This document shows, piece by piece, positions 16,380 to 24,379 of a stretch of 64,000 bases of DNA. The stretch is from Rhizophagus prolifer (taxonomy: Eukaryota > Glomeromycota > Glomeromycetes > Glomerales > Glomeraceae). The notes under the pieces were generated by a model that was not told where the DNA came from, ran no database searches, and saw only the letters and a program-made list of their open reading frames with translations. Each line of letters begins with the position of its first letter. Positions within the stretch are counted from its first letter, which is position 1. The translations under genes were made by a program, and so were the position numbers. The stretch is from the NCBI GenBank assembly GCA_019425655.1, contig NQWY01024828.1, positions 62,001 through 126,000 on the forward strand, in the 5' to 3' direction.

Positions 16380-17351
16380 ATGTTTCAGAATCCGCAGTTT
16401 CAAAAGATGGACGAATTATCAGAGAGAAAAGAACCCTTCTTTTTTCTGATTAATTTTTTGATGAATGAGGTCAGAATCTTTACAAAAAGCGAAATTGAAA
16501 ATAAGGCTTTGTTAATTGATTTTCCAAATCTTACAAACGTCAATTATCAACACGCGACAATTCCGGATTTTGAGTGGAAATCATTTCCGGAAACATTAGA
16601 AGATTATAAAAAAGGATTTGATTGGGTTCAGGAAAATATCAGAAAAGGAAATTCTTATTTGACGAATTATACAGCTAAAACGAAAATCGAAACCAATCTT
16701 AGCTTAGAAGCTATTTTCCGATTATCAAAAGCAAAGTATAAAGTTTTGGTTCCGAATGAATTTGTATTTTTTTCGCCGGAAACATTTGTGGAAGTTGTTG
16801 ATAACAAGATTTTTACGCATCCTATGAAAGGAACAATCGATGCGGAAATTGATGATGCAGAAAACATACTGAGAAACGACTCGAAGGAAAAGGCGGAACA
16901 TTACACAGTTGTCGATTTGTTGAGAAATGATTTGAGTATGGTTGCGGACAATGTTCAGGTTAAAGAGTTTCAAAGAATCGATTATATCAAAACCAAACAG
17001 AAAAATCTCTTGGCAATGAGTTCGGAAATAGAAGGCGAAATCAAACCGGAATATCAAAATAAAATTGGAACCATTCTTCAAAAGTTGTTGCCGGCAGGTT
17101 CTATTTTGGGTGCGCCAAAGCCCAAAACTTTGGAAATCATTTTGGAAGCTGAGCAATATGAGAGAGGATTTTATACAGGAATTGCGGGTTATTTTGACGG
17201 AAAAAATCTGGATTCCTGCGTAATGATACGTTTTATTGAAAAAGAGAACGACCAACTGTTTTTCAAAAGCGGAGGTGGAATTACCCATCAAAGTGACCTT
17301 ATCAGCGAATACGAAGAAATGAAAAACAAAATTTATGTCCCGATTTATTGA
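16380..17351 (+). CDS. pabB: Aminodeoxychorismate synthase component I
   Basis: 323 residues from the ATG at 16380 (16407 is an alternative); earlier in-frame codons lie inside the repeat element and are not coding. The chorismate-binding fold is shown by GNSYLTNYTAKT, SPETFVEV, HPMKGTIDA, EHYTVVDLLRNDLS, LLPAGSILGAPKPKT and YERGFYTGIAGYFDG. The Lys in HPMKGT is the residue that forms the PabB-type intermediate in this family. The enzyme makes 4-amino-4-deoxychorismate for folate with a PabA glutaminase, which is not in this window. It overlaps the next gene by 17 bases, which is a PabC-like lyase. Confidence 0.9.
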   Translation: MFQNPQFQKMDELSERKEPFFFLINFLMNEVRIFTKSEIENKALLIDFPNLTNVNYQHATIPDFEWKSFPETLEDYKKGFDWVQENIRKGNSYLTNYTAKTKIETNLSLEAIFRLSKAKYKVLVPNEFVFFSPETFVEVVDNKIFTHPMKGTIDAEIDDAENILRNDSKEKAEHYTVVDLLRNDLSMVADNVQVKEFQRIDYIKTKQKNLLAMSSEIEGEIKPEYQNKIGTILQKLLPAGSILGAPKPKTLEIILEAEQYERGFYTGIAGYFDGKNLDSCVMIRFIEKENDQLFFKSGGGITHQSDLISEYEEMKNKIYVPIY

Positions 17352-17961
17352 AAGTATCAAAGTTGAAGACCAAAAAATTTTCCTGAAAGAACTTCATCAG
17401 AAAAGAATGAACGACACTTTTTCGAACTTCGGAAAAGTATGTAGAATCGGTATTTATAATTCATTCCTAAATCTTGAACATGATGAAGATGGACTTTATA
17501 AATTCCGGATCGAATATGATCTGGAAAACAATTTCAAAACACAAATCATTCCTTATGCGATTTCAGAATTAGGTGATTTCGAATTAGTTATTGATAATGA
17601 AATCGACTATAGCTTTAAGTCTGCTGACAGGGTTCAATTACAAAAACTGAAAGATAAAAGTCACGCAGATGAAATCATTATTGTGAAAAATAATCAGATT
17701 ACAGACACTTCATATTCCAATCTTTTGTTCCTTAAAGATAAAACTTGGTTCACACCGAAAAGTTATCTGCTGAATGGCGTAATGAGGCAAAATCTTTTAC
17801 ATTTAAAAGAAATCAAAGAAACTGATGTCACTTTAGATAATATCAAAGAATTCACACATTTTCAGTTGATCAATGCTTTGAATGATTTCGATGATATGTT
17901 CGTTTATCCGATTGAAAAAATCATTAATCTTCCGAAAGAGGAATCGGATTTGGAGTTTTAA
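17335..17961 (+). CDS. Aminotransferase class IV family protein, probable 4-amino-4-deoxychorismate lyase
   Basis: 208 residues, short for the family but common in Flavobacteriia next to pabB. Visible parts: start MSRFIESIKVEDQKIF, RIGIYNSF, YSFKSADR (probable PLP-binding Lys), ADEIIIVKNNQITDTSYSN (phosphate-site region) and a C-terminal FTPKSYLLNGVMRQNLL. The overlap with pabB argues for the next step of p-aminobenzoate synthesis, release of pyruvate from aminodeoxychorismate. The 3' end overlaps by four bases the stop region of the convergent small gene. Confidence 0.82.
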   Translation: MSRFIESIKVEDQKIFLKELHQKRMNDTFSNFGKVCRIGIYNSFLNLEHDEDGLYKFRIEYDLENNFKTQIIPYAISELGDFELVIDNEIDYSFKSADRVQLQKLKDKSHADEIIIVKNNQITDTSYSNLLFLKDKTWFTPKSYLLNGVMRQNLLHLKEIKETDVTLDNIKEFTHFQLINALNDFDDMFVYPIEKIINLPKEESDLEF

Positions 17962-18368
17962 TTTATTTTAGAGATTACTGATTCAACGGAATTATCTTCA
18001 AAAGTAGTTGTAATTGTTGCAGAGTTATTTTTGATTTTAAAAATTCTACATTTCAAACCACCATTAGAATTAATGTAAATATCAGCTTCATCAAATTTAC
18101 TCTTTAGAGTATCTATTAATAAAATATATTCACAATCATTTATCCATTTTAGATTGTAAATCCTTTTATTTCCTATTTTTTTACCTGTTTTTAAATCGAA
18201 GGTTTCCTCAGATTGAGAATTTTGTTTTCTATCTAAAATATATTTTCTGTTATCAAATTTACTAACGAGTTCAAACTTACCAATATGAAAATCTTTACAT
18301 TTTAAATCATGTTCATTTTTAAAACAAACAACTGAAAGAAGAGCAAAGCAAAGAAATAGATTTTTCAT
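17958..18368 (-). CDS. Small secreted protein of unknown function
   Basis: 136 residues. An N-terminal hydrophobic segment (FLCFALLSVVCF) looks like a signal sequence, possibly with Cys 15 as lipobox, though the match is weak. The mature part has KCKDFHIGKFELVSKFDNRKY, a core of beta-strand character, LKWINDCEYILL and a second paired Cys in LKCRIFKI. I recognise the pattern Cys-x-Asp-Phe-x-x-Gly-x-Phe from small hypothetical proteins of Flavobacteriia, but no function is known to me. It lies 12 bases downstream of menD on the same strand. Confidence 0.7.
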   Translation of the reverse strand: MKNLFLCFALLSVVCFKNEHDLKCKDFHIGKFELVSKFDNRKYILDRKQNSQSEETFDLKTGKKIGNKRIYNLKWINDCEYILLIDTLKSKFDEADIYINSNGGLKCRIFKIKNNSATITTTFEDNSVESVISKIN

Positions 18369-18380
18369 ACTGAGTTTCGC

Positions 18381-20045
18381 TTACTTCAAAGCTTCAAAAT
18401 ACTGTTTCAGAACACCCGCATTATCACATTCAGAAGTCATAACTTCCAATATTTTCGGTTTCACATCCGGCTTGAAATAATTAGGTAAAACTCGGTCAAG
18501 AGAGATTTCATCTTCAACTCGTGTATATTCAAATCCGAAATTCTTTGCTAATAATTCTGCATTTCTGTGATGCTGTGTTGCAATGAACTCATCCAAAGCA
18601 TTCGTTCCACTTGGTCCGGGAATAATTTTGAAAATATTCCCTTCCCCATTATTGAAAATCACAATTCTCGTATAAGGTGGAATGTACTGATTCCAAAGTC
18701 CATTGATATCATAGAAAAACGACAAATCACCGGTAATTAAAATGGTTGGTTCATCTTCCATCATTGCAAATCCCATTGCGGTAGAAGTACAGCCGTCGAT
18801 ACCACTAGTTCCTCGGTTGCAATACACATCATATTTCTGATATTCAAATAATTGTGCATATCGGATTGCCGAAGAATTGGAAAAGTGAATTCGGTAATTT
18901 TCAGGAACTTGATTGGATAATTGATTAAAAAGATAGAAATCAGAAAAAGGAGCTTTGTTAAGATATTCTTCGTGCTTTGCATCTTTTTTATCTTTCAGAA
19001 CATCCCAAAGGTTGAAATAAGCTCTGGGTTCCAGATTAATAGATTTCAGTAATTTGGAAAAGAAGACTTCTGGTTTTATTTCAATTTTTTGACTTAGAAC
19101 AAAATAGGTATCAGGCTGCCAATATTCATCAATATGCCAATGTTGCTTTGGTTTGGCTTTTCTTAGGAATTGCTTCACTCTTTTAGAAACAACATTTTGC
19201 CCGATTGTGATTAATAAATCCGGCGCGTAAGTGTGATAATCTTCTTCAGAAAAATCGGTAATGTAACGATCGATATGAGCAAAAAACTTATCGTGATGAA
19301 GATTGGAATTCATTTCTGTCAAAACCACAACAGTGTGATTTTTAACTAATTGAGATAGTTGAGCTTCCAATTCCGGATTTGGAGACAATGTTCCTGCCAA
19401 AATCATAATTCTCTTGGAAGTATTCCAATCTGCTATCAGATTTGATGGAACTTCGTAATTCTTTTTCTGAATTGTTTTCTCGACAGCCGGCATTACAGGT
19501 AACTCGTCCAGCAAGTTGTAAAGTGGTTCTGTCAAAGGAATGTTGATATGAACCGGCCCGCTTTTTTCGATGCACAATTCAACCGCTTTTTTGATGGTTT
19601 CAAAATTATAATCATCAGCGCCGTCTTTTTCATCTTCCAGCAATTCGAAATCGCCGTAAGAATGCTGCTGGAAAATATTCTTCTGACGAATCGTCTGTCC
19701 ATCAAAAATGTCAACAAAATCCGCAGGCCGGTCTGCTGTCAAAACCAAAAGCGGTACATTCTGATAAAACGCTTCCACCACCGCAGGATAATAATTAGCT
19801 GCAGCAGAACCGCTTGTACAGGTGATAGCCACGGGTTTTTTAATTGATTTTGAAATTCCCAAACCTACAAAAGCCGCCGCTCTTTCGTCCACAATACTGT
19901 AACACTGGAACGCATCAATCTCGGAAAAATGAATCGCCAAAGGTGCGTTTCTGGAGCCTGGAGAAATGATGATTTTATCGATGCCGTACTGTTCAAGAAT
20001 ATGAGCTAGAATCTGGATGCTTCGTTTTGCGGAATATTGCTTCAT
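18381..20045 (-). CDS. menD: 2-Succinyl-5-enolpyruvyl-6-hydroxy-3-cyclohexene-1-carboxylate synthase
   Basis: 554 residues. The thiamine-diphosphate fold is shown by SPGSRNAPLAIHF, VDERAAAFVGLGISK (catalytic Glu) and TSGSAAANYYPAVVEA in the N-terminal domain, and by ITGDLSFFYDINGLWN (Mg/ThDP motif) near residue 440. MenD joins isochorismate and 2-oxoglutarate in menaquinone synthesis, the sole quinone in most of this group. It lies beside the chorismate-using pabB gene but on the other strand. A TAAATTTG box lies on the minus strand near 20076-20083. Confidence 0.96.
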   Translation of the reverse strand: MKQYSAKRSIQILAHILEQYGIDKIIISPGSRNAPLAIHFSEIDAFQCYSIVDERAAAFVGLGISKSIKKPVAITCTSGSAAANYYPAVVEAFYQNVPLLVLTADRPADFVDIFDGQTIRQKNIFQQHSYGDFELLEDEKDGADDYNFETIKKAVELCIEKSGPVHINIPLTEPLYNLLDELPVMPAVEKTIQKKNYEVPSNLIADWNTSKRIMILAGTLSPNPELEAQLSQLVKNHTVVVLTEMNSNLHHDKFFAHIDRYITDFSEEDYHTYAPDLLITIGQNVVSKRVKQFLRKAKPKQHWHIDEYWQPDTYFVLSQKIEIKPEVFFSKLLKSINLEPRAYFNLWDVLKDKKDAKHEEYLNKAPFSDFYLFNQLSNQVPENYRIHFSNSSAIRYAQLFEYQKYDVYCNRGTSGIDGCTSTAMGFAMMEDEPTILITGDLSFFYDINGLWNQYIPPYTRIVIFNNGEGNIFKIIPGPSGTNALDEFIATQHHRNAELLAKNFGFEYTRVEDEISLDRVLPNYFKPDVKPKILEVMTSECDNAGVLKQYFEALK

Positions 20046-20104
20046 TTGGGAAAATTACTGAGAAATAAATCAGTTTGCAAATTTAATGAAAAGACTTGTT
20101 TTAT

Positions 20105-20228
20105 TTTATCGCAAAGGCGGAAAATTATAGACACACTATCGATTTTAAGTCGCAAGGTTATATTGTGATTTTAATTTTGCGACTCTTAACGAATTGCAAT
20201 TAAGAATAATTTGTGACTTTGCGATAAA
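20105..20228. repeat. Inverted-repeat element, copy 3
   Basis: 124 bases with ends TTTATCGCAAAG / CTTTGCGATAAA and internal AAGTCGCAAGG and TTTTGCGACTC words. It ends three bases from the stop codon of the radical SAM gene; copy 4 lies at the other end of that gene. Confidence 0.7.
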
Positions 20229-20230
20229 AA

Positions 20231-21271
20231 CTAAAACAATCGCAATTGCTGCGTTCTGCTTCCTGTAAAATGTTCGGTTGTGAGAATTACTCTTTCACGA
20301 TTATTAAAAAACTTCTTCTTCCCGATTTCAAAGGTTTTATGAATCATTTCTGCAATATTGCCTTCTCCTTGATAACGTTGGAAAAATCGCTTTTCACCAA
20401 GATTTCCGCCTCGCATTGAGCGGATGAGATTCAGGACTTTATCTTTTCTGTCGGGGAAATGTGCTTCCAGCCACTGGACAAAAACCGGTTCAACAGTATC
20501 ATTCAGCCTGACCAGAGTATAACCGCAACTTTTTGCACCGGCTTCGGAAACAGATTTCATTATAAAAAGGCTTTCGTCACTTGTCAAAGCAGGAATCACA
20601 GGCGCAATCATCACATTCACAGGAATATTTTTCCCGGATAAAACTTCGATCGCTTTCAGTTTGTTTTTGGCTGTCGAAGTCCTTGGTTCCATTATGCGTC
20701 TCAAATCTTCATTAAGCGTCGGAATGCTCATATTCACGGAAATCAGGTTTTTCTCTGCCATTTTTTCAAGAATATCCAGATCTCTCAAAATCAAAGCGTT
20801 TTTGGTGATGATGGAAACCGGATGTCTGTAATCCAAACAAACCTGAAGCAGTTTTCTGGTAATTTCGAACTGTCTTTCAATGGGTTGGTAGCAATCGGTA
20901 TTCCCGGAAAGCATAATTGGTTTCGGAATGTAAGATTTCTTTTGAAAAGTTTTTTCCAAAAGCTCCGGCGCATTTTTTTTGACCATCAATTTTCTTTCAA
21001 AATCAATTCCTGCGCTGTAACCCCAAAATTCGTGAGTAGGTCTTGCAAAACAATACGAGCAACCGTGTTCACAACCCTGATATGGATTCATCGAATAATC
21101 CATGGGCAAATCCGGACTCTTGACAACATTGATAATTGTCTTTGGAAAAACTTCTGTCACCTGAGTCTTGATTTTTTCCAATTCATAATCTTCCGGCTCG
21201 AACGTATATCTGTCGAACCGGTTGATGACGTTGCGTTGCGCACCCTGACCTTTTGGAATTAAATCTGACAT
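20231..21271 (-). CDS. PA0069 family radical SAM protein (SplB-like)
   Basis: 346 residues from the ATG at 21271; an in-frame ATG ten codons earlier lies in the repeat element and is not credible. The cluster-binding motif CEHGCSYCFARP (C-x3-C-x2-C) lies at about 70-80, followed by HEFWGYSAGIDFERK and the barrel strand motifs MLSGNTDCYQPIE and ISVNMSIPTLNEDL. The PA0069 family resembles spore photoproduct lyase but its substrate is unknown. The gene is bracketed by two inverted-repeat elements and has no operon partner. Confidence 0.92.
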   Translation of the reverse strand: MSDLIPKGQGAQRNVINRFDRYTFEPEDYELEKIKTQVTEVFPKTIINVVKSPDLPMDYSMNPYQGCEHGCSYCFARPTHEFWGYSAGIDFERKLMVKKNAPELLEKTFQKKSYIPKPIMLSGNTDCYQPIERQFEITRKLLQVCLDYRHPVSIITKNALILRDLDILEKMAEKNLISVNMSIPTLNEDLRRIMEPRTSTAKNKLKAIEVLSGKNIPVNVMIAPVIPALTSDESLFIMKSVSEAGAKSCGYTLVRLNDTVEPVFVQWLEAHFPDRKDKVLNLIRSMRGGNLGEKRFFQRYQGEGNIAEMIHKTFEIGKKKFFNNRERVILTTEHFTGSRTQQLRLF

Positions 21272-21288
21272 AAGTTGATGAAAATTAA

Positions 21289-21386
21289 CGCAAAGGCACA
21301 AAGAAAAAAGATTAAAAATCTGTTTTAAGTCGCAAAACTTTGCCTCTTAAAAAAGTTAATAAGGAAATAAACTTTCCGCCTTTGCG
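21289..21386. repeat. Inverted-repeat element, copy 4
   Basis: 98 bases with perfect ends CGCAAAGGC / GCCTTTGCG and the internal words AAGTCGCAAAACTTTGCCTC. It begins 18 bases before the start codon of the radical SAM gene. Confidence 0.68.
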
Positions 21387-21466
21387 ATAAAATTGATTGG
21401 AATTATTGTTTCAAAATTATCACTTGAAAAATGAAAAATATCTTAAAATTCCAGAAAGTTTTCCAC

Positions 21467-21494
21467 AAAAAAATCCGGCTCAAAGGAACCGGAA
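21467..21494 (-). terminator. Intrinsic terminator after the small membrane protein gene
   Basis: Stem TCCGG / CCGGA followed by seven T on the minus strand, 25 bases after the stop codon at 21519. Confidence 0.6.
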
Positions 21495-21518
21495 TTATGT
21501 ATAATTAAATAGCTTATA

Positions 21519-21713
21519 TTATAAAAAAGCTTCTAATTCTATACCATCACCGGATCCTGTGTAAGGTTTTCTCGGAGAGCTGAATAGCAAATGATGGTCA
21601 GAATAATCGCTGTTGTAAATTCTGTTTTTTAAATATTTTCTTACCGCAATGGCGCTCAGAACAGCTGCTGTTCCGAATAATCCCGCAAATATGATTTCAA
21701 TATTTCTCTTCAT
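21519..21713 (-). CDS. Small single-pass membrane protein
   Basis: 64 residues from the ATG at 21713; an earlier in-frame ATG at 21731 is possible. One N-terminal membrane segment (IEIIFAGLFGTAAVLSAIAV) is followed by a basic stretch (RKYLKNRIY) and a soluble tail with SDYSDHHLLFSSPRKPYTGS. No family is recognised. A terminator directly downstream and good codon use support it as a real gene. It is divergent from the LytS kinase operon. Confidence 0.6.
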   Translation of the reverse strand: MKRNIEIIFAGLFGTAAVLSAIAVRKYLKNRIYNSDYSDHHLLFSSPRKPYTGSGDGIELEAFL

Positions 21714-21871
21714 ACTAATAATTAATTTCAATTCTCAAAAGCAAATAGTGTTCCTTTTTATTTTATCCAAAATGACAATTTTTACAATTCAGTCGGATTT
21801 TTATACAGTTCGGTCAATATTAATTGCTTAACTTCTGGTATTGAAATAATTTTGAACCAAGAAATTAGAAT

Positions 21872-23191
21872 ATGAATAAGAAACCATTGATAACGCTCAC
21901 CTGGATTACACTTGGCTCGTCCATTTTTTTCTTCACTTTTTTCTCTGATGAGAAAACTTTAGAAAGCTTTGGTTATAACTTGCTTATTTCAGGAATGTAT
22001 GCTTTTGGATTAGGCTTAAGTAATGGTTTTTTAAATGATTTCCTCAACAAAAAATTTTCATGGACGGAACAGACCAGACTTAGAACCATTTTAGGAATCG
22101 TAGCAACCATCATTGTCAACTTTGTAGTCGTTTATTTTTGTAATTATATCAATTTTGTGATTATTCAGAAGGTTTCTACTCAAGAAGAATTCTTCTCAGG
22201 AAAATATAATTTTACCAATTGGTTTTTTGTCAATTTTGCCTTGATGATTTCAGCTTTTCTCCACGCCAAAGGCTTTATGGAGGAACTAAAAAAGAACACC
22301 AAACAAGAAGTTGTAGAACAGAAACTGATTGCAAAATCTGCCAACGCCCAATTCGAATCTTTGAAGAATCAATTGGATCCGCATTTTCTTTTCAATTCAC
22401 TTAATGTCTTAACCGCTTTGATTGATGAAAATCCTGAACAGGCGCAGAAATTCACCACATCGATGTCTAAGATTTACCGTTACGTTCTGGAAAAGAAAGA
22501 TAAAGAAATGGTCAAAGTGGAGGATGAGATAGAATTTGCTAAAATCTACTGTAATCTTTTGAAAACCAGATTTGAAGACAGTGTGAATTTTATTTTTGAA
22601 GTTAATAATGATGATTTACAAAAATTCGTGGTTCCACTTTCTCTGCAATTATTATTAGAAAACTGTATCAAACATAATTTCGCAACCTCATCAAAACCTT
22701 TGAACATCAGAATCTTTACGGAAGGAAAATTCCTCTGTATAGAGAATAATCTCCAGGTAAGAGAACAATTGAAAGAAAGTGCAGGAATCGGTTTGGCAAA
22801 CATCGTTCAGCGTTATGCATTGCTTACTAAAGAAAATGTATTCATAGAAAAATCAGAACAGACCTTTAAAGTCAAAATACCAATATTAATCGAAAAAAAT
22901 TCTCAAACGATGACAACTTATACATCAGAAACCACAGAAAATGTCGCTTACGAAAGAGCGGTAAAAAGAGTAAAAGAACTGAAAGGATTCTACGGAAACT
23001 TAATCTCTTATTGTATCGTCATCCCATTTTTAGTTATCATCAATCTTTTGACTTCTTCCAAACAAATTTGGTTTTACTGGCCAATGCTAGGATGGGGAAT
23101 CGGACTTGTGGCACACGGAATGACCGTCTTCGCCATCGGTAAAAACTGGGAAGAAAAGAAGATTCGTGAAATAATGAACAATCAGAAATAA
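21872..23191 (+). CDS. LytS-type sensor histidine kinase with C-terminal 2TM domain
   Basis: 439 residues. Four N-terminal membrane helices (about 8-25, 35-52, 70-90, 113-130), then a His-kinase domain with QLDPHFLFNSLNVL (phosphoacceptor His), LQLLLENCIKHNF (N box) and SAGIGLANIVQRYALL (G box). After the kinase a 2TM domain follows (AYERAVKRVKELKGFYGNLI, two helices, GKNWEEKKIREIM). It is the first of five genes that include two free 2TM proteins and the LytTR regulator that is its probable partner. The linkage of a kinase to a 2TM domain, plus free copies, suggests the 2TM parts assemble in the membrane. Confidence 0.92.
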   Translation: MNKKPLITLTWITLGSSIFFFTFFSDEKTLESFGYNLLISGMYAFGLGLSNGFLNDFLNKKFSWTEQTRLRTILGIVATIIVNFVVVYFCNYINFVIIQKVSTQEEFFSGKYNFTNWFFVNFALMISAFLHAKGFMEELKKNTKQEVVEQKLIAKSANAQFESLKNQLDPHFLFNSLNVLTALIDENPEQAQKFTTSMSKIYRYVLEKKDKEMVKVEDEIEFAKIYCNLLKTRFEDSVNFIFEVNNDDLQKFVVPLSLQLLLENCIKHNFATSSKPLNIRIFTEGKFLCIENNLQVREQLKESAGIGLANIVQRYALLTKENVFIEKSEQTFKVKIPILIEKNSQTMTTYTSETTENVAYERAVKRVKELKGFYGNLISYCIVIPFLVIINLLTSSKQIWFYWPMLGWGIGLVAHGMTVFAIGKNWEEKKIREIMNNQK

Positions 23192-23209
23192 TCTTTTAAA
23201 TCAATAACA

Positions 23210-23509
23210 ATGGAACATATTAATAAAGACAATCCACGTTATGCAATGGCTGTGGAAAGGGTACAAAAAATCAAAAAATTCTATACAGGGATTTTAGTTT
23301 TCATAATCGTATTTGGAGTGGTTTATGGTGTCAGATTTTTCAAGCACGGATTTCCGCAGAACCTTGGCGAGATGCATGTATCGTGGATTTTCATCATCTG
23401 GGGATTGATTCTGACCATCAAAGGCGCAAAACTGTTTTTGTTCAATTCCGATTGGGAAAATGATATGATTAACAAAGAAATCAAAAAACAAAACAATGGA
23501 AATTATTAA
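23210..23509 (+). CDS. Free-standing 2TM domain protein
   Basis: 99 residues: the soluble N-terminal helix AMAVERVQKIKKFYTGIL, two membrane helices (VFIIVFGVVYGVRF and WIFIIWGLILTIKGAKLFLF) and the C-terminal SDWENDMINKEIKK that corresponds to the GKNWEEKKIREI box of the kinase. Function unknown. It overlaps the next gene by 14 bases, so the two are translationally coupled. Compared with the other two copies, it lacks the Gly-Trp-Gly-Ile-Gly-Leu membrane motif. Confidence 0.85.
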   Translation: MEHINKDNPRYAMAVERVQKIKKFYTGILVFIIVFGVVYGVRFFKHGFPQNLGEMHVSWIFIIWGLILTIKGAKLFLFNSDWENDMINKEIKKQNNGNY

Positions 23510-23798
23510 CGATAAAAACGATATCCAATATCGTGAAGCTGTAAGAAAAGTAAAACGTCTGAAAAGCTTTTACACGCATTTGACAATCTATGTTCTTGTG
23601 AATCTATTTCTTATTTTTGCTAATTGGAGCGAAATCCGGGAAGAACATAGTATTTGGAGCTGGCAGATTTGGGCGGTTCCATTCTTTTGGGGAATCGGAT
23701 TGGTAGCACAAGCTGTGGGTGTTTTTTGTCCCGGATTTTTCTTCGGGAAAGATTGGGAGGATAAAAAAATCAAAGAGCTGACAGAGAAGTATAAATAA
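23496..23798 (+). CDS. Free-standing 2TM domain protein
   Basis: 100 residues with YREAVRKVKRLKSFYTHLTI, two membrane helices (YVLVNLFLIFANW; FFWGIGLVAQAVGVF) and the closing FGKDWEDKKIKELTEKYK, very close to the C-terminal domain of the kinase two genes upstream (WGIGLVAHGMTVF, GKNWEEKKI). The three copies are tandem duplicates. The next gene begins with GTG one base after the stop. Confidence 0.88.
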   Translation: MEIINDKNDIQYREAVRKVKRLKSFYTHLTIYVLVNLFLIFANWSEIREEHSIWSWQIWAVPFFWGIGLVAQAVGVFCPGFFFGKDWEDKKIKELTEKYK

Positions 23799-23799
23799 A

Positions 23800-24375
23800 G
23801 TGATACAGATATTTTTTTATATTCTAATGGGAGCTTGGCTTTTTACCGAGGTCTTTTATAAAAGCCAAATGTCATCCAACAATTCTGACCAAAAAGGCAA
23901 GGATAAGTCTTCTCTCAGCTTGCTTTGGATTGTTATTATTTCATCAATATCATTATCAATTTTTGTTTCATATGTTCATTTTGAGGATTTTAGTTTGATG
24001 ATAACAACACAAAACTGGATAATCTATCTTGGATTGATTGTCTTATTTATCGGGATTTTGACAAGGTTTTTAATCATAAAATCTTTGGGCAAATATTTTA
24101 CTGTAGACGTAACGATACGAGAAGGTCATCAAATAAAAAAAGACGGAGTTTACAGTGTTTTGAGGCATCCTTCATATTCTGCATCTTTACTTACATTTCT
24201 AGGTTTAGGCTTATTTTTGAATAATTGGATTTCACTAATTATTGCTTTTATTCCACCATTTTTAGCATTTTTGTACAGAATTAAAATTGAAGAAAGCGCC
24301 TTGATTGGCCAGTTCGGACAAGATTACATTGATTATAAAAGACAAACAAAAAAATTAATACCATTTATTTATTAA
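23800..24375 (+). CDS. Isoprenylcysteine carboxyl methyltransferase (ICMT) family membrane protein
   Basis: 191 residues with a GTG start one base after the previous stop (an ATG at 23827 is possible). About five membrane helices. The family core is in the C-terminal half: HQIKKDGVYSVLRHPSYSAS (SAM-site RHP) and RIKIEESALIGQFGQDYIDY (E-E pair), then KKLIPFIY. Bacteria have no prenylated CaaX proteins, so the substrates of these enzymes are mostly unknown; some modify small lipids or quinone-like molecules. Its place inside a LytS/LytTR operon hints at a role in the signal sensed. Confidence 0.85.
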   Translation: MIQIFFYILMGAWLFTEVFYKSQMSSNNSDQKGKDKSSLSLLWIVIISSISLSIFVSYVHFEDFSLMITTQNWIIYLGLIVLFIGILTRFLIIKSLGKYFTVDVTIREGHQIKKDGVYSVLRHPSYSASLLTFLGLGLFLNNWISLIIAFIPPFLAFLYRIKIEESALIGQFGQDYIDYKRQTKKLIPFIY

Positions 24376-24379
24376 ACCA

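Noticed and set aside
16725-17360. Long minus-strand frame inside pabB
   Set aside because: Antisense shadow of pabB; no motif and no promoter.
21272-21301. Longer N-terminus for the radical SAM protein
   Set aside because: The extra ten codons fall in the repeat element; homologues begin at MSDLIPKGQG.
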